Below the pieces are notes generated by a model that saw only the letters and a list, made by a program, of their open reading frames with translations, was not told the DNA's origin and did no database searches. Of a stretch of DNA of 13,457 bases, positions 6,154-13,190 are shown one piece after another; positions within the stretch are counted from its first letter, which is position 1, and each line of letters begins with the position of its first letter. Location: the NCBI GenBank assembly GCA_041674345.1, contig JBAYVY010000056.1, positions 1 to 13,457 of the forward strand, given 5' to 3'. This DNA comes from JBAYVY01 sp041674345 (GTDB lineage: Bacteria > Planctomycetota > Phycisphaerae > Phycisphaerales > Zrk34). A program made the translations under genes and the position numbers.

Positions 6154-6161
6154 GCTACAAT
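6154..6161 (+). promoter_or_regulatory. Candidate extended -10 promoter
   Basis: TGCTACAAT (6153-6161) resembles an extended -10 (TGn then TACAAT). It lies about 45 bases before the ATG of the 80-residue gene at 6206. No convincing -35 box is placed 17 bases upstream. Together with the opposite-strand TACAAT at 6024-6029, it makes 6015-6205 a plausible divergent promoter region. Confidence 0.4.
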
Positions 6162-6205
6162 CCTCCAATCACGCATTATTCATTGTGCCATGGTCACGCT
6201 TATTT

Positions 6206-6448
6206 ATGGTTGATAGATTGTCACCCTCGGAAGTTGAAGACCTGCTTTGGGATATGTGTGTCATTCTGGGGTTTTGTTTGGAGCGCAAGGATCAGGAGCA
6301 ACTTGCACATTTTCCCCCGACTGATGTTGAGTCATTTGTGGACGCGGTATTTGAGGCCGAAAAGATGGATCCGCAAGCGAGTCCTCATTTGCGTCAGCAG
6401 GTGCGAGAGTTGATTACCAAACACTTTCGAGATGCGGACATTTTGTAA
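6206..6448 (+). CDS. Small helical protein of unknown function
   Basis: An 80-residue protein read from the ATG at 6206 (MVDRLSPSEVEDLLWDM). No named domain is recognised. It looks mostly helical: VEDLLWDMCVILGFC, then VESFVDAVFEAEKMD, then LRQQVRELITKHFRD. The acidic FVDAVFEAE segment and the short FPPTD turn give it the appearance of a small conserved protein rather than a chance frame. The frame is open upstream to 6053, but that part is rich in Arg and Pro and unlike a protein. No Shine-Dalgarno site is visible. It is convergent with thiC and divergent from the HEPN cassette; a link with the cassette is possible but unproven. Confidence 0.6.
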   Translation: MVDRLSPSEVEDLLWDMCVILGFCLERKDQEQLAHFPPTDVESFVDAVFEAEKMDPQASPHLRQQVRELITKHFRDADIL

Positions 6449-6516
6449 TCGGCATGGTCCGCGATGCGATTTTCCGTGATCGAACGAACCCACGGACCTG
6501 CCGTGAACTCGCACAG

Positions 6517-6544
6517 GGAGCGGCCCGCTTAAGCGGGCCGCTCC
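6517..6544. terminator. 28-bp perfect palindrome at the thiC stop codon
   Basis: GGAGCGGCCCGCTT (6517-6530) is followed at once by its exact inverted copy AAGCGGGCCGCTCC (6531-6544). The thiC TAA stop (6529-6531) sits at the centre, so the last four thiC codons form one arm. No U tract follows on either side. It lies between convergent genes and may end or protect both transcripts. Confidence 0.65.
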
Positions 6545-8409
6545 GAGGGGGTGCGGACGTTGAGTTGGACGACTTGCTCCTGCAACTGTTGGGCGGTGGC
6601 GTCGTCGGTGTAGTCGGAGTGGCAGGAGAGTTTCGGGTTTCGAGTTTGAGCGGCTGCGCCGCTGTCGAAGCCGTCGGGTTTCGAGATTCCCGCAACCGCG
6701 TGTTTCACCTTGTTGGCCAGACGGTGGATTTCTTCCGGCGACAGCACGCCGCGCTGGCGGAGGATTTCCTGTTGTTCGGGGGTGAGGGCGTCGGAGATTT
6801 TGGCCTTATCGCGGGTCATTTCGGGGGCTTTGCCGCTGGCCCATTGTTGGATTTCTTTGGAGATGCGGACGGAGCACCAGTCGTGGCCGCACATGGCGCA
6901 GAAGTCGGTATCGACGTCGAGGTCTTCATCGTGATACGCCCGTGCCGTGTCGGGGTCGAAGCTGAGGTCGAAATGTTTCTGCCAGTTGAGGGCGGCACGG
7001 GCTTGGGTCAGTTCATCATCCCGATCGCGCGCCCCCGGAATACCCAGCGCGATGTCGGCTGCGTGCGCGGCGATCTTGTACGCGACGCAGCCCTGCTTCA
7101 CATCGTCTTTTTTCGGCAGGCCCAGGTGTTCCTTGGGCGTGACGTAGCAGAGCATCGCGGCCCCGTGATACGCGGCGCTGGTCGCGCCGATGCACGAAGT
7201 GATGTGGTCGTAACCTGGGAAGATGTCGGTGACGAGCGGGCCGAGCACGTAGAAGGGCGCGCCGTGACAGAGCGTGCGCTGGAGCTTCATGTTGTATTCG
7301 ATCTGATCGAATGGGACGTGGCCGGGGCCTTCAACCATGACCTGGCAACCCTTGCGCCAGGCGCGTTCGGTGAGTTTGCCCAGTTCGACCAGTTCAGCCA
7401 GTTGCAGCGCGTCGCTGGCGTCGGCGAGACCGCCGGGGCGGCAGCCGTCACCGATGGAGAAGGTCACGTCGTAGCGGCGCATGATGTCGCAGATTTTTTC
7501 CCATATGGTATTCATGGGGTTTTGGCGGTTGTGGTGGAGCATCCACTTGGCGAGCATGGACCCGCCGCGGGAGACCAGTCCGATGAGGCGGTTTTGGGCC
7601 AGGTGCAAATCTTCGAGCAGCACGCCGGCGTGGACGGTGAAGTAATCGACGCCCTGTTTCGCCTGATGTTCCAATGCTTCGAGAATCATTCCGGGGGCGA
7701 GGTCTTCGATTTTGCGTCCGAGGATCATGGAGTAAATCGGAACCGTGCCGAGGGGCGCGGTGGAGTGGCGGATGAGGGTTTCGCGGCACTCGTCAATGTT
7801 TCCGCCGGTCGAGAGGTCCATGATGGTGTCGGCTCCCCAGCGGATGGCCCAGTGCAGTTTCTCGATTTCTTCGTCCGTGCCGGAGCTGATGGGGCTGGCG
7901 CCCATGTTGGCGTTGATTTTAGTTTTAGATGCCCGGCCGATGCACATGGGGTCGAGTTGGTAGGCGAGGTGGACGGTGTTGGCGGGGATGACCATGCGAC
8001 CGGCGGCGACTTCATCGCGGATTTGCTCGGCGGACAGGTGGGGTTCTCGCTCGGCGACGCGGCGCATCTGCGGGGTGATGAGGCCCAGGCGTGCGTGTTC
8101 GAGTTGGGTGATGGGGGAGAAGTCGCGCGGATAGGTGACGGTGCGATGAGAGCCGTCGGCTTGTTTGAATTTGATTTTTGATTTTTGATTTTTGATTTTT
8201 GATTGAGGGGACGATCCGTACTGCGTGGACCAACCATCCGGCAGAAAATCCCATGCCGTTTTCGACGACGGTTGGGGCATACCGGGGGTGTCGGGACTGG
8301 AGAAGGTGAGGGGCCGGCCGATCTGGGGGGGAAGCGCGAAGGAGCCGGGGGTGGTGGCGGGGCGGGTGCCGGGGTTTTGGCCGAGAGGGGGCAGTTGATA
8401 TGAAGACAT
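6529..8409 (-). CDS. thiC: Phosphomethylpyrimidine synthase ThiC
   Basis: ThiC converts aminoimidazole ribotide with S-adenosylmethionine into HMP phosphate, the pyrimidine half of thiamin. It is a radical SAM enzyme whose Fe-S cluster is held by a C-terminal C-x2-C-x4-C motif, seen here as CAMCGHDWC (C504, C507, C512). Other family stretches are NTVHLAYQLDPMCIGRA-like text near 164-182, GADTIMDLSTGGNI, SIGDGCRPGG and VEGPGHVPFDQI. At 626 residues the length is normal to slightly long. Two oddities: residues 69-82 (SKIKNQKSKIK) are encoded by a 7-base DNA repeat, and a spacer rich in A, S and Q precedes the conserved CHSDY tail. Start ATG at 8409, six bases after the riboswitch. Confidence 0.97.
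   Translation of the reverse strand: MSSYQLPPLGQNPGTRPATTPGSFALPPQIGRPLTFSSPDTPGMPQPSSKTAWDFLPDGWSTQYGSSPQSKIKNQKSKIKFKQADGSHRTVTYPRDFSPITQLEHARLGLITPQMRRVAEREPHLSAEQIRDEVAAGRMVIPANTVHLAYQLDPMCIGRASKTKINANMGASPISSGTDEEIEKLHWAIRWGADTIMDLSTGGNIDECRETLIRHSTAPLGTVPIYSMILGRKIEDLAPGMILEALEHQAKQGVDYFTVHAGVLLEDLHLAQNRLIGLVSRGGSMLAKWMLHHNRQNPMNTIWEKICDIMRRYDVTFSIGDGCRPGGLADASDALQLAELVELGKLTERAWRKGCQVMVEGPGHVPFDQIEYNMKLQRTLCHGAPFYVLGPLVTDIFPGYDHITSCIGATSAAYHGAAMLCYVTPKEHLGLPKKDDVKQGCVAYKIAAHAADIALGIPGARDRDDELTQARAALNWQKHFDLSFDPDTARAYHDEDLDVDTDFCAMCGHDWCSVRISKEIQQWASGKAPEMTRDKAKISDALTPEQQEILRQRGVLSPEEIHRLANKVKHAVAGISKPDGFDSGAAAQTRNPKLSCHSDYTDDATAQQLQEQVVQLNVRTPSERPA
8173..8204. repeat. In-frame heptanucleotide repeat in thiC
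   Basis: Four perfect copies of GATTTTT (AAAAATC on the coding strand) run from 8173 to 8200, followed by a partial copy. The array lies inside the thiC reading frame and encodes a lysine-rich piece at residues 69-80. Seven bases is not a multiple of three, so gain or loss of one copy would shift the frame. Confidence 0.85.
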
Positions 8410-8415
8410 AGGGGG

Positions 8416-8522
8416 TTCGCCTTCCTACGCGGTTGGGTTGGCTTTCGCCGCGCTCACCGATCAGGTTCCAGAGTGTGATCTCAGCCGGTCGCTCCGTGAT
8501 GCGACGGGCACCCCTGGCGAAT
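8416..8522 (-). ncRNA. TPP riboswitch (THI box) of thiC
   Basis: Read on the minus strand, the conserved elements appear in order: the P1 strand TTCGCC, then GGGGTGCCC, GGCTGAGATCACACTC, GGAACCTGATC, and GCGTAGGAAGGCGAA, whose last six bases pair with the P1 start. CTGAGA and ACCTGA are the classic TPP aptamer signatures. The 3' part contains AGGAAGG, which can serve as the thiC ribosome site about 12 bases before the ATG. TPP binding would therefore hide it, giving control at translation. Confidence 0.95.
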
Positions 8523-8541
8523 TTCGTACATCAAAGGATAG

Positions 8542-8568
8542 GGGGGTTACACGATTCAAACAACCCCC
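8542..8568. promoter_or_regulatory. GC hairpin upstream of the thiC riboswitch
   Basis: GGGGGTT (8542-8548) pairs with AACCCCC (8562-8568) across 13 bases. On the minus strand the hairpin is followed by TATCCT (8534-8539), which could be the -10 box of the thiC transcript, some seven bases before the likely RNA start. It may also end transcription coming from the acetyltransferase gene. Confidence 0.35.
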
Positions 8569-8577
8569 GGGCGAGTT

Positions 8578-8717
8578 GGGAAATGACGAATGACGAAACT
8601 CAAATGACGAATGAAATCCCAAAATTCAAATTCCAAACCGAAGAGTACCGCATCCTTTTTGAACATTGGAGTTTGGAACTTCAATCGTCATTTGAATTTC
8701 GTCATTCGTCATTCCCC
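8578..8717. repeat. Heptad-built inverted repeat element A
   Basis: The left arm (8578-8614) is a run of 7-base units: ATGACGA, ATGACGA, AACTCAA, ATGACGA, ATGA. The right arm (8685-8716) is its inverted copy: TCGTCAT, TTGAATT, TCGTCAT, TCGTCAT, TCCC. Only one or two positions differ. Pairing continues inwards (TTCAAATTCCAAAC at 8624-8637 against GTTTGGAACTTCAA at 8671-8684), leaving a loop of about 33 bases. It lies between thiC and the acetyltransferase gene and has no coding content. Confidence 0.88.
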
Positions 8718-8732
8718 GCCCCAGAAAGTGAA

Positions 8733-9242
8733 TCATCCCGTAAAGCCCGCGATGGCATCGCGGGTCTGTAATTCCAGCGCCCAGTCGGTGGTCAGCAGGC
8801 CGTTGCCAGCCAAGTCGCCCAGTTCGTGGTGTGGCGTGAAACCCATCGAGGCGTAAAAAGCGCGGGTTTGATCGAATGGAGCGTGATCGACCTGATCGCT
8901 CATGGTTTCGACCCACAAACGCGACAGACCCGCCTGTCGCGCCTCGGCACAAATGGATTCCACCAGCGCCCGGCCTACACCCTGGCGTTGCCATGCGGGA
9001 TCGACGCCCATCCAGGTGATTCGGCCCTCGTCTTCGCGCTCGAAACGCACGGTGATGAAGCCGAGTGCGGTTTGCGGATGATCGGCTTCCACGGCCAGCA
9101 GCGCGGTGTCGGGCGTGAGCTGCTCGTGAATATCCGCCAGGGCGTCGGGTTCAAACCACTGATCGAGCCGGTGAACCAACGACGCCACGCCGCGGCGAAG
9201 CGGTTCGTCGAAACTGACAAGATGAAAAGCGGGTCGGGTCAA
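8733..9242 (-). CDS. GNAT-family N-acetyltransferase
   Basis: A 169-residue acetyltransferase of the GNAT fold. The acetyl-CoA pyrophosphate loop is in WMGVDPAWQRQGVGRALVES (about 77-96), with the Q/R-x-x-G-x-G/A motif seen as QRQGVG. The following strand SRLWVETM and the segment TRAFYASMGF (conserved tyrosine and GF) complete the C-terminal part of the fold. The substrate cannot be told. The start is taken as TTG at 9242, because no ATG or GTG fits the beginning of the homology; no ribosome site is visible. It is on the same strand as the shikimate kinase gene, 204 bases downstream of it, so a shared transcript is possible but not evident. Confidence 0.9.
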   Translation of the reverse strand: MTRPAFHLVSFDEPLRRGVASLVHRLDQWFEPDALADIHEQLTPDTALLAVEADHPQTALGFITVRFEREDEGRITWMGVDPAWQRQGVGRALVESICAEARQAGLSRLWVETMSDQVDHAPFDQTRAFYASMGFTPHHELGDLAGNGLLTTDWALELQTRDAIAGFTG

Positions 9243-9446
9243 AGTAGGGCGGGGAAAATCGGAGGGTGCCTCATGGTGGGAACGAAAGATTACCGTTTGC
9301 CGGTGCGAAATGCAATAGAAAAACCATTTGGTTTTGAAAACCCGCGATTGCGAGCTTTGAAAAACCTCATTTCAAGCACGGGATGTCGCCGTCTTCGGCG
9401 GCAGACCGTGGTCGATGGCGAGTTTTTCAAAGCACTCCGTTTCGTT
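9243..9446. other. Intergenic region aroK to acetyltransferase
   Basis: No gene is seen. There is a 13-base palindrome GGTTTTGAAAACC (about 9331-9343), several TTTGAAAA-type repeats near it, and a short hairpin with the stem GCCG/CGGC around TCTT near 9388-9400. These may end the aroK transcript. Confidence 0.4.
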
Positions 9447-9995
9447 TCACTGCGGATGGGTGAAATCCGCGATGCGATCCACCGCTTGAACCGTGTTCAA
9501 ATCATCCACATCGACGATCAGGTCAGCCAGCGCCAGATAGGTTGGTTCTCGCTCGGCCAATACGGATTGAACTTCGTTCAGTCCGCTTCCTCCATCGGTC
9601 AGGCGTGGGCGGTTGGTGGCGGTGGCGGCATCGGATGCGATGCGGTCGTGCAGCGTTTGTGCCTTGGCACGCAAATAGATACGCAAACATCGTCCCTCGG
9701 CGGCGGCGGCTTCGATGGATTGGCGGGCACCGGGTGGCATCACCGCGCCTCCGCCGAGCGCGATGACTTGGTGATCGTTGTTCAGTGCGATTTGGACCTG
9801 TTCGACCTCGGCTTTTCGGAAGGCCGGTTCGCCATGTTTGGCCCAGATGTCGCGGATGGTCATGCCCCCGAAGTATTCAATGATGCGGTCATCGGTATCG
9901 ACGAAGGTCATGCCCAGCCGCTCGGCGAGCAGCCGCCCGACGGTGGATTTGCCCGACCCGCGATAACCGAGAAGGACGAGATTCATGGGCGGCAT
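9447..9995 (-). CDS. aroK: Shikimate kinase
   Basis: A 182-residue P-loop kinase that phosphorylates shikimate on the 3-hydroxyl in the aromatic amino acid pathway. The Walker A loop is GYRGSGKST (10-18). The shikimate-binding DTD is at 33-35, an arginine at 60 lies in EPAFRKAE, and the GGG motif is at 81-83. The lid arginine is in NRPRL (129-131), and a late arginine is in LAEREPTY. Length is typical. ATG codons at 9995 and 9986 are both possible; the second is closer to the usual kinase start (MNLVLLG). The pathway's cyclase homologue in this window (EboD-like) is far away and probably belongs to another pathway. Confidence 0.95.
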   Translation of the reverse strand: MPPMNLVLLGYRGSGKSTVGRLLAERLGMTFVDTDDRIIEYFGGMTIRDIWAKHGEPAFRKAEVEQVQIALNNDHQVIALGGGAVMPPGARQSIEAAAAEGRCLRIYLRAKAQTLHDRIASDAATATNRPRLTDGGSGLNEVQSVLAEREPTYLALADLIVDVDDLNTVQAVDRIADFTHPQ

Positions 9996-10040
9996 GATAC
10001 CGCGAACAATGGTTGGCGGCTCGGCTGGTCATCGGTTACT

Positions 10041-10909
10041 GTGTTGTCCGTCGATCCGGCGGCCAAGACGCCGATATGGGTCACACCGATCGATCTGCCC
10101 GGCTTGCCCAACCTGCATCAGGTGTCGCCCGTGTTCTTTCGGGGCGCCCAGCCGGATGAATTGGGAGTGGCCGAGCTGAAAAAACTGGGCGTGAAAACGG
10201 ACATCAACCCGCGCTTGTTCCATTCCGACCGGGACATTCTGCGCGGCAGCGGGCTGAATTACGAACATATCTATTCCAAGGCCTGGCACCCGGAAGACGA
10301 GGACATCGTGCGATTTCTGAAACTGGCGACCGATCCGGCCAACCAGCCGGTGTTCGTGCATTGCCAGCACGGAGCCGATCGCACGGGCGTCTGTTGCGCG
10401 GCCTACCGCATCGTTGTGCAGGGCTGGACGAAGGATCAGGCCATCGCGGAAATGACGCGGGGCGGCTTCGGGTTCCATCCGGTCTGGCAGGACTTGATGG
10501 ATTACCCGCGACCGGTTGCGGTGGTGTGGGCGGGATTTGTGGTCGGTTGCGGCTTGCCGCTGGTGATGTGGGCGATTGCGGGATGGACGCGATGGCGATG
10601 GAGTAGTTTGCCGCGGTTTTTCGCTGGGTTTTGCCTGGTGGGCAACGGGGCGTATCTGGCGGCGGGGTATGGCTGGAACCGACAACGGACGGCGGGGAAC
10701 TGGCGCGGGGCGGCGTGCCGGTGTGGGTGATGGTCATGTTGGGTTTGATACTGGTCGCGGCGGGATTGGCGATCTGGCACCGGTTGGGCAGAGCGTTGGG
10801 GTTTGGTTCCGACGCCGCGCCGGTGCGGCGGGCTGCGGTGATCGGCGTGTGGTGCGCAACCGCAGTGATTGCGATGGTGCAGTGGGGGTTGAACGTGAGC
10901 GGGGGTTAA
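10041..10909 (+). pseudogene. Chimera of dual-specificity phosphatase and membrane protein C-terminus
   Basis: From a GTG at 10041 the frame encodes most of a DSP phosphatase: VSPVFFRGAQPDELG, KAWHPEDED, and the P-loop HCQHGADRTG (Cys 108, Arg 114), ending GFHPVWQDLMDY. At the point where this family continues for some 20 residues (usually YIRKLD), the text switches to VVWAGFVVGCGLPLVMWAIA and FFAGFCLVGNGAYLAAG. That is hydrophobic sequence resembling the C-terminal half of a planctomycete M50-like membrane protein. After a one-base shift near 10665-10675 this continues in a second frame as LEPTTDGGELARGGVP and a helix VMVMLGLILVAAGLAIW to the stop at 10909. In-frame stop without the shift is at 10730. 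The signal peptide usual in this phosphatase group is not seen. Confidence 0.7.
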
Positions 10910-11196
10910 TCAGCAGGCCAATCCCGCGCCCCGTGAATCACGGCGGTGATCCAGATGTCGCCATTGTCCCGCAGGCGGTACATGATGCGATAATCGCCCA
11001 GCAGAATTTCGCGCGCGGTGGGTTGGCTAATTTCGGGGATGATTCGACCGGCGTTGGGAAACACCGCGAGTCGGTCTGCGGCGAGGATGATCCGTTGTGC
11101 GAACAGGGCGGCACGTTCGGCCGAATCGCGGGCGATGAATGCGGCGATGGCGTCCACATCGTCCAGCGCCCCGGCTGACCAGATCACTTGACCCAT
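10906..11196 (-). CDS. ParE/RelE-family toxin
   Basis: A 96-residue toxin of the ParE/RelE superfamily. It begins with the strand QVIWSAGALDDVDAIAAFIA, then the two helices, and the P-x-x-G-R-x-I-P-E segment (FPNAGRIIPEI). The end has the typical REILLGDYRIMYRL and the strand ITAVIHGARDW. ParE members poison gyrase, RelE members cut mRNA at ribosomes; the subfamily here is uncertain, though the text is closer to ParE/YoeB-type stand-alone toxins. It follows and overlaps the antitoxin gene by 13 bases, the usual order for such modules. Its end overlaps the 3' end of the chimera gene on the other strand. Confidence 0.9.
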   Translation of the reverse strand: MGQVIWSAGALDDVDAIAAFIARDSAERAALFAQRIILAADRLAVFPNAGRIIPEISQPTAREILLGDYRIMYRLRDNGDIWITAVIHGARDWPAD

Positions 11197-11366
11197 TGGG
11201 CGATCCGTTGACGGGCTTGTTCGTGGGGGATACCGCGGTTTTGTTTGATTTGTTGTTCGCCGGCTTCAAACTTGGCGCGGACATACAGCGCGTTGATGAC
11301 ATCTTCGATGCTCGCGTCATCGGGCAGGCGGTCGATGATTTGACGGGCTGTTTCCTTGACGGTCAT
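11184..11366 (-). CDS. Antitoxin of the ParE/RelE module
   Basis: A 60-residue protein beginning MTVKETARQIIDRLPDDASI, then EDVINALYVRAKFEAGEQQI. This is a recognisable short antitoxin type found beside ParE/RelE toxins, with an N-terminal helix pair and a C-terminal part (HEQARQRIAQW) that should wrap the toxin. The frame is open further upstream to 11414, but the ATG at 11366 fits the family, and a perfect TATAAT box lies between the two possible starts. The stop overlaps the toxin start, so translation is probably coupled. It is the first gene of the operon. Confidence 0.88.
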   Translation of the reverse strand: MTVKETARQIIDRLPDDASIEDVINALYVRAKFEAGEQQIKQNRGIPHEQARQRIAQWVK

Positions 11367-11372
11367 AGGGTG

Positions 11373-11378
11373 ATTATA
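11373..11378 (-). promoter_or_regulatory. -10 box of the toxin-antitoxin operon
   Basis: On the minus strand TATAAT lies only six bases before the antitoxin ATG, so the transcript would start at or next to the start codon (leaderless). GGGTGAT at 11368-11374 is repeated inverted as ATCACCCC (11447-11454) and ATCACCC (11455-11461). These may be operator half-sites for autoregulation. Confidence 0.55.
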
Positions 11379-11468
11379 GAACGATGAGGGGATGGGGAAA
11401 AGGCGTTGAAGCAAGCCCGAATAGGATAACGGCGCGGGATCATCATATCACCCCATCACCCAACGCTT

Positions 11469-11966
11469 TTACGCTGCCAGTTCGGTGCCGTTGTGGGTCA
11501 GGCGGGTGGAATCCGATTGGTCCGGTGAGGGGCGGCGGAAGGGCAGCACCTGGACGGGGCCGGCCTGTCGGAGGTAGCGGATGATTTTCATGCCTTCGGG
11601 CAATTGGGCGGCGTCGGGGACGGTTTCGTGGGCGTAAATGGTTTGTTCGCCGGTGATGGGGTCGGGGATGGACGCGGTGAAGAGCAGGCCGAGTTTATCG
11701 GGGCGGTGGGCGTTGGTGAAGATTCGACCGGTGTCGCGGACCCACATGCAGAACCAGACGCGGCAAACGGAGGGGCGGGACGAATAGATATCGCAGCCGG
11801 TGGCGGACTGATGCTGGCAGGGTGTGCCGGCCGGTTTATCGAAGGGCGCGACGCGCATCGCGGTGCAACAGACATTGCATCCGCCACAGTCACGAAGCGC
11901 ATCTTCGGTATGCCTGCCCGCCCCCGGAAGTTTCGGAACGCTGGTTTGTCTTGGGTCACTACTCAT
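11469..11966 (-). CDS. YkgJ-like cysteine-cluster protein
   Basis: A 165-residue protein of the CxxCxxCC family (YkgJ, putative zinc- or iron-cluster-binding). The signature CGGCNVCC gives C27, C30, C33 and C34; further conserved cysteines are C50, C58 (GCDIYSSRPSVCR) and C68, as usual for the family. The function of these proteins is not settled; a metal or Fe-S cluster is assumed. The C-terminal third (KIIRYLRQAGPVQVLPFRR) looks like an added strand-rich tail. The ATG at 11966 is preceded by GGAGG with ten bases between. The frame continues upstream to 12164, but that part crosses repeat element B and is not protein-like. Confidence 0.88.
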   Translation of the reverse strand: MSSDPRQTSVPKLPGAGRHTEDALRDCGGCNVCCTAMRVAPFDKPAGTPCQHQSATGCDIYSSRPSVCRVWFCMWVRDTGRIFTNAHRPDKLGLLFTASIPDPITGEQTIYAHETVPDAAQLPEGMKIIRYLRQAGPVQVLPFRRPSPDQSDSTRLTHNGTELAA

Positions 11967-12068
11967 CGGACACAATCCTCCACAGGCGGCACGGCATGTG
12001 TCTCTGTGAGCAAGTTCATCGACCATCGGGACGCATAACCGCAAGGGACGCAAATCGGCGGACGTTAT

Positions 12069-12171
12069 CGGAATGTCGGATGTCGGATGTGGAATGTCGG
12101 ATGTAAAGAAACCGGTACGGGCATTGTTCTTCACATCCGACATTCGACATTGCACATCCGACATTTTCCCG
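12069..12171. repeat. Heptad-built inverted repeat element B
   Basis: The left arm (12073-12110) reads in 7-base steps ATGTCGG, ATGTCGG, ATGTGGA, ATGTCGG, ATGTAAAGAA. The right arm (12127-12165), reverse-complemented, reads GAAGAA-side first and then the same kind of units: ATGTCGG, ATGTGCA, ATGTCGA, ATGTCGG, ATGTGAAGAA. Loop about 16 bases. It ends some 14 bases before the pheS start and lies in the divergent space between pheS and the YkgJ-like gene. Confidence 0.88.
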
Positions 12172-12184
12172 TATCCTGTTGCCC

Positions 12185-13189
12185 ATGATGCTGGATCGGC
12201 TTAAACAGCTTGAAACCGAAGCCCGTGAGGCGTTGGGCAAAGTCCACGACGGCGCGGCCCTCGAACAGTTTCGCATCGCTTACCTCGGCACCAAGGGACA
12301 ACTCAAGGCGGCGATGACCTGGCTGAAGGACGCACCGAAAGAAATCAAGCCGCAACTGGGGCAGTCGCTCAACAAAGTGAAGGCCGATATTGAAGCGGCG
12401 TTCAATGAGTTGCAGGCGAAAATGGGGAATGCTAAGCCGCCTCAGGAAGCGGCCCCCGGAAGGGCGCGTATTGACGTGACCGAACCCGGTCTGCCGCCGC
12501 GCATGGGTCGTGTGCATGTGATTCAGCAGGTGATCGACGAACTGGTTGAGGTGTTCGGACGGATGGGGTTCGACTTGGCCGAGGGGCCGGAGTTGGAAGA
12601 TGAGAAGCACAACTTCAACGACCTGAACATTCCGCTTCAGCACCCGGCCCGCGATCCGCTGGACAATTTTTACATCGACGAACATCACCTGATGCGGACG
12701 CAGACATCGACCGTGCAGATTCGCGTGATGGAGAAGACCCGCCCGCCGATCCGCATCGTGTCGGTCGGTCGGGTTTATCGGCCCGACACGCACGATGCGA
12801 CGCACTCCTCCATGTTCCATCAGGTCGAAGGGCTGTATGTCGATCGCAACGTCAGCATGGTCGATTTGAAGACGACGCTGATCCAGTTCGCCAAAGCCAT
12901 GTTCGGCGAGGACGCCCAGGTTCGGTTGCGGCCCAGTTACTTCCCGTTCACCGAGCCGTCGGCGGAGCTTGACATCCAGATGAAGATTCGCGGGCAGATG
13001 CAGTGGGTGGAACTCGGCGGGTGCGGCCTGGTCGATCCCAACGTGTTCCAGGCCGTGGGCTATGATGCCGAGCAATGGACCGGCTTCGCGTTCGGCCTGG
13101 GCGTCGAACGCATCGCCATGCGGCGTTACGGCGTGGAGGACATCCGCTGGTTCTTCGAGAACGATGTCAGATTTTTGCGACAGTTTTAG
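12185..13189 (+). CDS. pheS: Phenylalanine-tRNA ligase alpha subunit
   Basis: A 334-residue class II synthetase subunit that activates phenylalanine and, with PheT, charges tRNA-Phe. The N-terminal coiled-coil arm that binds tRNA covers about 1-85 (LKQLETEAREALGKVHDGAA onward). The catalytic core begins at HVIQQVIDELVEVFGRMGFD (motif 1). Motif 2 is in HQVEGLYVD, and motif 3 is GFAFGLGVERIAMRRYG with the conserved arginine. The family text YFPFTEPSAE and GGCGLVDPNVF is intact. The ATG at 12185 is preferred over TTG at 12179; neither has a ribosome site. pheT does not follow directly: the next gene starts at 13368 and does not read as PheT. Confidence 0.96.
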   Translation: MMLDRLKQLETEAREALGKVHDGAALEQFRIAYLGTKGQLKAAMTWLKDAPKEIKPQLGQSLNKVKADIEAAFNELQAKMGNAKPPQEAAPGRARIDVTEPGLPPRMGRVHVIQQVIDELVEVFGRMGFDLAEGPELEDEKHNFNDLNIPLQHPARDPLDNFYIDEHHLMRTQTSTVQIRVMEKTRPPIRIVSVGRVYRPDTHDATHSSMFHQVEGLYVDRNVSMVDLKTTLIQFAKAMFGEDAQVRLRPSYFPFTEPSAELDIQMKIRGQMQWVELGGCGLVDPNVFQAVGYDAEQWTGFAFGLGVERIAMRRYGVEDIRWFFENDVRFLRQF

Positions 13190-13190
13190 G

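Noticed and set aside
6015..6205. N-terminal extensions of the 69- and 80-residue proteins into the shared upstream region
   Set aside because: The extended text is rich in Arg and Pro in both frames, and -10-like boxes lie within it, which fits a divergent promoter region better than coding DNA.
6454..8181. A 575-codon open frame on the plus strand
   Set aside because: It is the antisense of thiC and shows the Val/Gly/Asp-rich composition typical of a shadow frame in G+C-rich DNA.
8826..10730. A 634-codon open frame on the plus strand
   Set aside because: Only its last part (from about 10041) is protein-like. The rest lies opposite the acetyltransferase and shikimate kinase genes, whose motifs are unmistakable on the minus strand.
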